From the NCBI GenBank assembly GCA_013540595.1, contig JABXKE010000002.1, positions 1,309,996 through 1,373,995 on the forward strand: 64,000 nucleotides of DNA, in the 5' to 3' direction. This stretch comes from Pyrodictium sp. (lineage in GTDB: Archaea; Thermoproteota; Thermoprotei_A; Sulfolobales; Pyrodictiaceae). The position numbers and the translations under genes were made by a program. Below, in pieces: positions 55,375 to 62,672 of the stretch. The notes beneath the pieces are model-generated. The model had not been told where the DNA came from. It did no database searches and saw nothing but the letters and a program-made list of their open reading frames with translations. The stretch's first letter is position 1, and the number at the start of each line of letters is the position of its first letter.

Positions 55375-55779
55375 TTAACACTGCTTGTATTTCTGGCTAC
55401 TATTGCCGCGATAAATGCCAGGGTTCTTGATGAGACTGTCGTAGCTATAGTAGTGCATAGTAGATGTTATCGACACCATGTTCTCGCGACAGACCCCAGC
55501 CTGTAGCGCGTCAAACAGCCGTGGGTTTGCTCTGTGGAACTCGTCGAGGATAATGTTGTCCTCCGCCCTGCAAATCCTAAGAAAGACTCCGATATCAAGC
55601 ACCTGGTCCTCTAGCGGGTCGTAAATGGCCCCACCCTTTCTTACGATGAAGTAGTGGTAGCGTGGGAGCACTAGCCTGGCATAGAATGTTTTGCCAGTCT
55701 TCCTCCTGCCATAGAGGAGCCTCCTACCGTTCATCCTAAGGAATTCTTCGAGCCACGGTCTCCTAACAACAATACCCAC
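55375..55779 (-). pseudogene. Archaeal AAA ATPase, N-terminal part only
   Basis: From GTG 55779 the frame encodes VVRRPWLEEFLRMNGRRLL, Walker A YGRRKTGKTF, Walker B NIILDEFHRA and a sensor-like VSITSTMHYY, then stops after about 134 residues. Archaeal ATPases of this group usually continue for 150-300 residues with a lid and a winged-helix or DUF234 domain. I find no clear continuation downstream, so it is truncated or decayed. The frame extends to TTG 55815, but that passes through the operator-like repeats. Confidence 0.6.
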
Positions 55780-55816
55780 AGTATGATACCACCAGTATGA
55801 TACCAGAAGTATCAAA
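55779..55816 (-). promoter_or_regulatory. Tandem dyad repeats, probable operator
   Basis: Two exact 12-base copies of CAGTATGATACC (55779-55790 and 55793-55804) plus a degenerate third (to 55816) repeat every 14 bases. Each contains the 9-base dyad GTATGATAC. They lie between a TATA-like CTTATATTGA (55817-55826, minus strand) and the GTG start of the ATPase, where a bound protein would block transcription. Confidence 0.55.
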
Positions 55817-55957
55817 TCAATATAAGTCTGTATGACCTCAGATGACGTACCCCCTCTAGAAGCTGCAAGATATGGCCTCTCTGCGTGGCATACCGTACTA
55901 GTTGTTATAGCAGCTGAGAGTAACTGGGGTCAAACAGCTTCCCCGGAGCAGTCCAGG

Positions 55958-56652
55958 CTAGTCTAGTACCACAGGTAGATTAGGATTGTAGAGCCTTATA
56001 CCGTGCTTCACCGGATCGAATTCCATGCCCAGTGCCTTTACCAGAACCCCCGCATCAACAGCTGCTGGTACAAGCCGTGCCACCTCGGGGTCGCCGTCAG
56101 GGTTTGGCTTGAACCTCTTGGCGCCAGGTAGGACAGCAATGAAGACCAACGCTACACGGTATCCCCGCCCGGCATGCTCTATGAGTTCACGTATGTGCCT
56201 CCGTCCACGAGGCGTGGGACAATCCGGATACATAGCCGTGGCGTTGGGACCCATTAACACAGCGCTCTTAGTCTCAACGTATACCCTTCCATCCCTACAG
56301 TCCAGCAGGAGGCCGAGCACCGAAGAGCCAAGCCGGAGCCTCCAGCTGGCAACCCTGCAACCCCCAACCAAGGTATGAGGCCTAGCTCCACAGCCCTGGC
56401 GAACGCTTCCTCCTGGAGCCTCGTATCGATAACCGCGAAGCCGCCAGCATACTCTACCGCGAAGAGACGGTAGCGCGTCTTACCCGGCTTCTCCAAGGGC
56501 CTGCAAAGCCCGAGGCGGCCAGGCACAAGCACGTCAAGGAGGCGGCCAGTATTCGTGTTGTGGGCCAGCACTTGTTCTCCTCCGGCTTCAACCTCTACAA
56601 CGAACCGGTTAACCCTCCTTAGAATCCTGCACTCAACGTATGTCGGAACCAT
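55958..56652 (-). pseudogene. sfsA: Second SfsA-family gene, frameshifted
   Basis: The first part (from about 56652) gives MVPTYVECRILRRVNRFVV and AHNTNTGRLLDVLVPG, the SfsA N-terminal domain. Restoring one G in the GGGGG at 56361-56365 joins it to GCRVASWRLRLGSSVLGLLL, then GRVYVETKSAVLM and MYPDCPTPRGRRHIREL. The Glu-x-Lys motif is kept, but the upstream Asp of the usual RxDF is replaced (SVLGLLL). A frameshift plus this loss suggests a dead copy; the intact SfsA is at 29090. Confidence 0.75.
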
Positions 56653-56754
56653 AGCCACGATATCCAAGTATTCCCCCTCCACGTGGGACCTATAGAGGCG
56701 CCAGATTGTAGGTTATGACGCTGATACGGGCGCAGCCATCCCTGAAGGATAGGC

Positions 56755-56979
56755 TTAAGGGGCAGGAGTATCACTACTAGAAAGGTGTAGGGTGGTTTCT
56801 AGTAGCCTTTCCAGAGCTGAAAGTTTGAGATCCATCCTGGCTCCTAGCTTCTCCACGGCTTCGTGCAGTTCCCTCTGCAGCCTTTCCACCTCATCCCGCG
56901 CCACGCCTCCCAGATTATGCTCAGCAAAAAGCACACCACAGAGACGCCTATCCCGGGAATTATCCAACAATAGCGTCAA
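56755..56979 (-). CDS. Uncertain small coiled-coil frame
   Basis: A 74-residue frame with a helical C-terminal half (DEVERLQRELHEAVEKLG...LSALERLLET). Another minus-strand frame just upstream holds a membrane-helix-like segment (IIPGIGVSVVCFLLSIIW). Together they may be a broken membrane/coiled-coil gene. There is no family match and no ribosome site. The rest of 56683-57138 shows nothing else. Confidence 0.25.
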   Translation of the reverse strand: MTLLLDNSRDRRLCGVLFAEHNLGGVARDEVERLQRELHEAVEKLGARMDLKLSALERLLETTLHLSSSDTPAP

Positions 56980-57138
56980 TGTACGCGTCCAGACCGCCGG
57001 TATACACTCTGCCAGCCATCCAGCATCAGTACAGCACTCAGGGCTATGCAGGGCACTGAAAAATAGTAGGGCATCTCAGAGGAAATGATATGGCCCGATA
57101 GCTGTGCACTGCACCAGGGGCTGGTGGGGCTGCCCAGC

Positions 57139-57573
57139 ATGAAGGTCAAGCCGACAACACTTACGACCATGGTGCTAGTAGTTCTCCTCCTGGGCAAGAC
57201 TCTAAGACTACCAGTAGCACTCCTCATAGTCACCGGCCATTCGATGGAGCCTACCCTGGAGCCGCTCGACCTCCTCCTGGCAGTTAGCCCAAGCCTGAAA
57301 GAGCCGGAGCCCAGGGACATAGTGGTCTGGTGCACAGATAGTCTCCGCCTACACTGCACTGTTCACCGCCTACTAGAGATCAACGAGACAACCATAGTCA
57401 CCAAGGGCGACAACGACAAGACAAACCCCGCCCCCGACCCGCCCGTGCCTAGAACCATGCTCGTATACGTAGTCGCAGCAAGGATACCTAGGCTAGCCGC
57501 GGCAGCAGCGGTAGTGGCACTATTAGCCCTCTACAAAACCTGTAAAACGATAGTGAGACACAAAAGACGCTAA
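57139..57573 (+). CDS. Signal peptidase I, archaeal S26B type
   Basis: From ATG 57139 the protein is 144 residues: an N-terminal membrane helix, VTGHSMEPTLEPLDLLL with the catalytic Ser, CTVHRLLEI with the catalytic His, VTKGDNDKTNP with the catalytic Asp, and a C-terminal helix before a basic tail. Ser-His-Asp is the archaeal/ER Sec11 pattern. It is first in a block with a small secreted protein and a second signal peptidase, as in SipW-type loci dedicated to one export substrate. Confidence 0.85.
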   Translation: MKVKPTTLTTMVLVVLLLGKTLRLPVALLIVTGHSMEPTLEPLDLLLAVSPSLKEPEPRDIVVWCTDSLRLHCTVHRLLEINETTIVTKGDNDKTNPAPDPPVPRTMLVYVVAARIPRLAAAAAVVALLALYKTCKTIVRHKRR

Positions 57574-57628
57574 CAACACCAAAACGACAGTAAACCAGGC
57601 ATAGGCCGAGTAAACTCTGACTATAACA

Positions 57629-57637
57629 CATATAAAG
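57629..57637 (+). promoter_or_regulatory. TATA box before the secreted fibre-like gene
   Basis: CATATAAAG sits about 45 bases before ATG 57678, predicting a start near 57658 and a short leader holding GGTGAG. It is a clean promoter directly before the small secreted protein, so this gene can be expressed separately and strongly. Confidence 0.55.
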
Positions 57638-57677
57638 CGGCATCCACACGGGATAGGAAAAACGAAGGGTGAGGTAT

Positions 57678-58394
57678 ATGGAGAAGAAACACGCTATCCT
57701 CGCAGCACTAGCCCTAGTCGCAGCCCTAGCCGTGGTAAACGCAACAGTATTCGCCTACAGAACACTATACGGCCAGGTGAAGGTAACAGATGCCACGAGC
57801 AATCAGGACGAGAACACCATAATACAGTTTGGCGCTGCCTGCGCAGGCTTCTACATTAACGACGGTGAAACACAGGATACCATAGGAGACGACGGGCTGC
57901 TTCCTACTGCTGGCACAAACAATCAGGCTACAATAGCGAACCCCAGTAATGGCTGGTACGGTGTCAAGGTCGAACTAGGAGAGAAGGCTTGCGAATGGAC
58001 TAACACGACAAGCAGCAAAACCAACACCCTCTATGCATCTGCGACCGTTTACATAAACGTGACCCAGGGCAAGTGGCTCTTCAAGGACATACTCGGCTTC
58101 GGCTATCCCAAGGGCTTCCAGCCAAGCCCGATATACGTGACACCAGTAGTTTCAACACCGCTCGACGACTCGGACATTACAAACGCTAGGCTGATACTCT
58201 ATGACGCCAACACTAATAGCAAGGTACTCGAGATAGACCTGAAGACCGGCACCGTGATCAGTGGTAGCACGCCATTAACGCTAAGCGATGGCCAGGGCTA
58301 CAGGATAAATATCGAACTAGAGGCGAGCGGCACAGTTAACCTTGACAAGTTCACTATAGACTTCTACGTGTCCACCATGCCCGAGACTCCATAA
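57678..58394 (+). CDS. Small secreted beta-rich protein, TasA/AbpA-like candidate
   Basis: From ATG 57678 (GGTGAG five bases upstream) the protein is 238 residues. A signal peptide (ILAALALVAALAVVNATVFA) has an Ala-rich site before YRTLYGQVKVTD. The mature part is rich in Thr, Asn, Gly and beta strands, with two Cys (CAGF and CEWT) that could bond. Size, signal and flanking signal peptidases recall TasA/camelysin-type or archaeal bundling-pilus subunits, and also cannula proteins of Pyrodictiaceae. The family is inferred from context, not from a sequence match. Confidence 0.6.
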   Translation: MEKKHAILAALALVAALAVVNATVFAYRTLYGQVKVTDATSNQDENTIIQFGAACAGFYINDGETQDTIGDDGLLPTAGTNNQATIANPSNGWYGVKVELGEKACEWTNTTSSKTNTLYASATVYINVTQGKWLFKDILGFGYPKGFQPSPIYVTPVVSTPLDDSDITNARLILYDANTNSKVLEIDLKTGTVISGSTPLTLSDGQGYRINIELEASGTVNLDKFTIDFYVSTMPETP

Positions 58395-58479
58395 CGAGGC
58401 ACTTTTCCAAAACCACCATCCTTAACCCAGCTATTTTTATTCACACTTACCTATGTTGCTATGGGGGTAATGGTTCTCT

Positions 58480-59667
58480 ATGCCAAGGCTTAGCACACTG
58501 CTCTACGCTGTGGCTGGCGTGCTGGTAGTGTTGTTTGCGGGAAAGCTGCTGGAGCTGCCAGTTGCGTTGATGGTTGTGTCGGGCTCCTCCATAGAGCCCA
58601 GCTTGAAGGCCTATGACTTGGTGCTGGGTGTTAAGCCGGGCCTTGCTGGCGACGTAAAGAAGGGCGATATTGTGGTTTGGTGTCTCGGTAATGCTAGGTG
58701 GAGGAGTAGCTGTATCATCCACCGCGTGGTGGAGCTACACAATGTTAGCGGTACGGTCTACGTGGTAGCTAAGGGTGATGCGCTGGATAGGCCTGATCTC
58801 CCGATACCGCTTAGCAGGGTTGACTATGTGGTTGTCCTCCGCATCCCCCGCCTCTATGTGCTAGCAGTGTTCCTCGCCGTAGGCGGCGCTGGCGCAGCCT
58901 ATTACTACGTGTACCTCCCTGCCGCCGTGCACGGGCTGCGCAGGCCCCTAACCCCTGGGGCTGCAGCCCTAGCCATGGTCTTCGCATTCGCCATATTCAA
59001 CCTTGCCTACGTCGGGGTAGCAGCCCTTGACCCCGCACCTATACTTGTAAAGACGCCCGGGGTGCACAATGAGACGCTGGTATTCAACCTATCCAGCGGC
59101 CTTGTCCACATCCACCTCAGCTACGACAGCATCCTTGAGCCGGTCTCCGCGCCGGAGTGCAGGATTGTGAGACCATTCGAAGCCCAGGTGGAGCTGGCCG
59201 AGTACAGCACCACAGCAGGTAATGCCAGCATAGTTCTCCACGTGCCCCAGAGCGTCTTCCTGGAGCTATACCAGCGGGCGAGCAGCAGGGCCGCTAACGC
59301 GAGTCTGCCGTCTCCGCCCGCTAAGCTAGCCGCGTACCTGTGGCTCCGCTGCGAGCTGCACTTCGACAAGGGTGTGCTGCGGAGCATGTACCCCCTGGAG
59401 TTCTCCTGGATCGAGCCCATGGTAAACTTGACGGGCGATGGCAGAGTAGCGATTACCAACCGGAACCCTATACCCATCAACGTGACCCTGGAGGTCTACA
59501 GTAGCCTCCGTCACCGCATAATCCTCCGGGAGAACCTCACCCTATCCCCCTTCACGACGACTACCGTGGAGGTTCCAAAGCCCTCGAGGGGGGACACGCT
59601 GTACGTCCGCGTCTACTACACCTTCCTAGGCCACAGGAGAGCCGCCGGGGTGGCAGTCCATGGCTAG
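58480..59667 (+). CDS. Signal peptidase I fused to an extracellular domain
   Basis: The 395-residue protein starts with an S26B peptidase: VVSGSSIEPSLKAYDLVLG (Ser, with Ile in place of the usual Met), SSCIIHRVVE (His) and VAKGDALDRPD (Asp). Two membrane helices (about residues 126-145 and 160-180) follow, then about 210 residues of extracellular beta-rich sequence (NETLVFNLSSGLVHIHLSYD...). The added ectodomain is unusual for this peptidase and could bind its substrate. It overlaps the next gene by eight bases. Confidence 0.8.
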   Translation: MPRLSTLLYAVAGVLVVLFAGKLLELPVALMVVSGSSIEPSLKAYDLVLGVKPGLAGDVKKGDIVVWCLGNARWRSSCIIHRVVELHNVSGTVYVVAKGDALDRPDLPIPLSRVDYVVVLRIPRLYVLAVFLAVGGAGAAYYYVYLPAAVHGLRRPLTPGAAALAMVFAFAIFNLAYVGVAALDPAPILVKTPGVHNETLVFNLSSGLVHIHLSYDSILEPVSAPECRIVRPFEAQVELAEYSTTAGNASIVLHVPQSVFLELYQRASSRAANASLPSPPAKLAAYLWLRCELHFDKGVLRSMYPLEFSWIEPMVNLTGDGRVAITNRNPIPINVTLEVYSSLRHRIILRENLTLSPFTTTTVEVPKPSRGDTLYVRVYYTFLGHRRAAGVAVHG

Positions 59668-60382
59668 GCTGGGAGGAGGGGAGAGCACCGAAGGGCTGGG
59701 ACGCCGGGTGCCCCATGTCGAGGAGGCTTACCGGCTCGCGGCCCTACAGGCTACGAGGTACTATCGCCTGGGGCGTCTCGCAAGGCTGGGCCTCGCCGGG
59801 GCCTCGCTGGGGGCCCTGGCCTCCTCCGTGCTAATCCTCTGGGTTGCCATCCACCCGCTCTACAGGTTTTGGGGGCTCCTCGTCTCCGGCGAGGTAGGCC
59901 TCCTAGGCTACAGCCTTAAGAACTACGGGGAGCCCCTCCGCGTCCCACCCCTCGACAGCATCAAGAGGCTCTCCTTCATGCTCCTGCTAGGCTCCACGCT
60001 CTCAGCCGCGCTAGTCCTCCCTGTCCTCGCTTCATCGCTGAGGGGGAGGATACACCGCGTCTTCCTCGAAGCAGCCGCAGCAGGCTACGCTGTGGCAGGC
60101 CTCACAGTGGCACTACTCATATCCTTCCTCCGCGTACTCTACTTCGACGTAATCCCCTCCATACCCCTCGGCAAAACCGTGGACACACCCTACGGCACCC
60201 TAACCCTCTACAGGTCAAACGGCTGGTACACAGACACGGGGCTCCTCAGCCTACAACTATGGAACTACCTCCCACTCATAGCCGCACTCCTCATAGCCGC
60301 AAGCGGAGTCCTCATATACTACCTCGCAAAATACTACGAGGAGATACTCGACATGCCCCCCATACTTGCACACAACAGCTAA
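59660..60382 (+). CDS. Membrane protein of the signal-peptidase locus
   Basis: The 240-residue protein has four or five membrane helices. The first lies after a basic N-terminal segment; a pair lies around residues 108-160, with an external loop (VDTPYGTLTLYRSNGWYTD) before the last. No family recognised. It overlaps the peptidase gene by eight bases and precedes the large secreted protein by 19, so it is probably part of the same export or assembly unit. Confidence 0.6.
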   Translation: MARLGGGESTEGLGRRVPHVEEAYRLAALQATRYYRLGRLARLGLAGASLGALASSVLILWVAIHPLYRFWGLLVSGEVGLLGYSLKNYGEPLRVPPLDSIKRLSFMLLLGSTLSAALVLPVLASSLRGRIHRVFLEAAAAGYAVAGLTVALLISFLRVLYFDVIPSIPLGKTVDTPYGTLTLYRSNGWYTDTGLLSLQLWNYLPLIAALLIAASGVLIYYLAKYYEEILDMPPILAHNS

Positions 60383-60401
60383 ACCCCCGGGGGGATGAGC
60401 C

Positions 60402-62657
60402 GTGACCGGGCGCAAGTGGTGGAGAACGAAGACCTGGAAGGCGCTGCTCGCAGCACTACTGGTAGCTGCGACGCTACTGCCAGTAGTCTACGCCGGGGTA
60501 TTCAGCGTGAAAAACCTCAACGGAACCGTCATGATACAACCAACCCCACTAATATGGTACGAAGACCCCGGCACCTCTGGCGTAGCCGTGTCCTTAACCC
60601 CCGACAAACAATACGCAGACGTAAGCATAAATATAGATAATCATGCACTCCACATCTACGACTACAACACATCAGCGGGAATAGTAGTCTGTAGGTCGTT
60701 TGCAAGCTACGCTGGCGACTACAGCGGGAGCCTCCAGAGATTCAGTATTGAATGGGATGTGCTTGGCGTAGAGATGTTAGAGGATCCTAGTAGTGATGGC
60801 CTGGTTTTGGGCGAGATAACGATAGTAGCGGCAGGAGAAGAGTATTACTTCAGCTTCTACTACTATGAAGGCGGCCAGGTAACCCCAGAATACTGGCTTG
60901 CAGGCACTTCGGGCTCCTGTAGCCCCCTAGAAGTAAACCCGTGGCGTGCCCACTCGATAAACATTACAGCAGTAGCTGGCGGTTCGGAAGTTAATGTATA
61001 CTGGTACTTTGACGGCAACGTGGTGTGCAGCCTCACTGTGGCCATAGATCCGAACAGTGTAACTATTGTGTCGACACAGATTGGTCGTTACAACTATACG
61101 AACACCTATAGTATGTATGTAGACAACGTAAGAATAGCTCTAGACACCAGCGACGTACACGTAGCGTTTTACGATGATTTTGAAGACGGTGTAGATAACA
61201 TCTTCGGACTCGACACTTACTACACGAGCCCCCAAGGGTCGTCCCCAAGTCCGCCCCCTGATAACAGCGTGGGCAAGTATGTCGAGCCCGTATTTGCTGG
61301 CACGATACTCGACGTGGATACGAGCCTGGCCAGCGGCACTAGTGTAGCCTCCTGGATGAACCTTACCATTGCATCGTGTACAGCCGGCTACACGGAGTAC
61401 ACTGTCCCAGTCGTCGTACAGGAAAGGAGCGGCAACAACCTAGTCAACTACAGTGTGCGCATAGAGTTAAACTCCACTAATTTCCAGGACTGGAACGTGC
61501 TCAGTTCAGATGGGAGCGATATATACTTCACAAACGCAAGCGGTAACCCTCTCTACTACTGGATAGAGAGCATAGACGTGGATAATAGGCATGCAGTTAT
61601 CTGGGTTAAGCTACCAAGCCTGCCAGCCCACAGCGAGGCCACAATATACATGCACTACGGCGGCTCAAACCCGTACACATCATACAACGACCCAGACAAC
61701 GTCTTCCTCTTCTACGACGACTTCAACTACAATAGCATCAATGAGCTATTGGCTTCAGGGAAATGGGTTGGCGTAGAGGTTAATTATGTAAATGACGTCA
61801 ATAATAGTATACTATACATCGATAACGGTGATAATGTCTTCGCACTGAGAACCATTGAGAGTTTTACACCGCCATTTGTGGTTGAGTTTTCCCTAGCTGC
61901 CTGTCGTAACGTTTCCAGTGACTGGGATTCAGGAGTTGCAATTGGTTGGGATAATGAAACTTACTATGTTGCATTCCTTGATGACATTGGCGGTGCTAGA
62001 CGTTATGTAGGGAATTACCTAGCCATAGCTGAGGGTCTAGATGCACGCCGGTGGACAAATAACGATTACATAGACACGCCGAGGCTTGACAGGAACTGGC
62101 TTATACCTCACATATACGCTGTTTACGTTAGCAGTGATGGTGATAAGTTTGTTGATAAGACAGATGGCCGTACTAATGTTGACGACTATTACGACAATAG
62201 AGCTATAGTTTCAAACTATGGCGGTATCAGTGGATACTTATGGTTGGTTAATGACGGTGACACAGGGGACAATTGTGCAGCCTATGACTGGGTAAGGGTT
62301 AGGCGTTATGTGCCTGGTGGTGCTGAGCCAGTAGCCTATGTTCTACCTAGGGCTACGCCTATAGCTGTGGAGTACTTCTCTGATGCAGATAGTAACGTGT
62401 GGACTGATAGCCCGCTATGGGTGGAGAAATATACTGTGGTTGTCAACGATTATACCGGGATTGTAAATCTAGAGGCAAATGGTAGTATCATCAATGGCAA
62501 TCTATCGCATATAGGCGTGTTCGCGGCCATGCAGCCCGGCACTGGTACTGTCTGCACGTTGGACGTAGAGGATCCCTACGGGCTTATCCCTGGTGAGCCT
62601 GGTGCTGCTGTTCTAACTCTGCAGCATAGGGTTAGGATATCAGTAGATTCATCGTAG
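60402..62657 (+). CDS. Large secreted protein with DUF2341 domain
   Basis: The 751-residue protein has a signal sequence (WKALLAALLVAATLLPVVYA) and a mature start GVFSVKNLNGTVMI, whose spacing resembles the YRTLYGQVKV of the small secreted protein. A jelly-roll, lectin-like domain (about residues 40-280) is followed by a DUF2341 domain (about 325-420: TVPVVVQERSG, IYFTNASGNPLYYWIE, IYMHYGG), a second beta domain and a C-terminal strand region. The start is GTG with GGGGGAT upstream. The 3' half is visibly less GC-rich than the 5' half. It may be an adhesin or fibre tip. Confidence 0.75.
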   Translation: MTGRKWWRTKTWKALLAALLVAATLLPVVYAGVFSVKNLNGTVMIQPTPLIWYEDPGTSGVAVSLTPDKQYADVSINIDNHALHIYDYNTSAGIVVCRSFASYAGDYSGSLQRFSIEWDVLGVEMLEDPSSDGLVLGEITIVAAGEEYYFSFYYYEGGQVTPEYWLAGTSGSCSPLEVNPWRAHSINITAVAGGSEVNVYWYFDGNVVCSLTVAIDPNSVTIVSTQIGRYNYTNTYSMYVDNVRIALDTSDVHVAFYDDFEDGVDNIFGLDTYYTSPQGSSPSPPPDNSVGKYVEPVFAGTILDVDTSLASGTSVASWMNLTIASCTAGYTEYTVPVVVQERSGNNLVNYSVRIELNSTNFQDWNVLSSDGSDIYFTNASGNPLYYWIESIDVDNRHAVIWVKLPSLPAHSEATIYMHYGGSNPYTSYNDPDNVFLFYDDFNYNSINELLASGKWVGVEVNYVNDVNNSILYIDNGDNVFALRTIESFTPPFVVEFSLAACRNVSSDWDSGVAIGWDNETYYVAFLDDIGGARRYVGNYLAIAEGLDARRWTNNDYIDTPRLDRNWLIPHIYAVYVSSDGDKFVDKTDGRTNVDDYYDNRAIVSNYGGISGYLWLVNDGDTGDNCAAYDWVRVRRYVPGGAEPVAYVLPRATPIAVEYFSDADSNVWTDSPLWVEKYTVVVNDYTGIVNLEANGSIINGNLSHIGVFAAMQPGTGTVCTLDVEDPYGLIPGEPGAAVLTLQHRVRISVDSS

Positions 62658-62672
62658 GCGCTGTGGGCCGCC

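Noticed and set aside
56976..57359. 127-codon minus-strand frame over the first signal peptidase
   Set aside because: The plus strand carries a complete peptidase with all catalytic motifs; the antisense frame has no family pattern.
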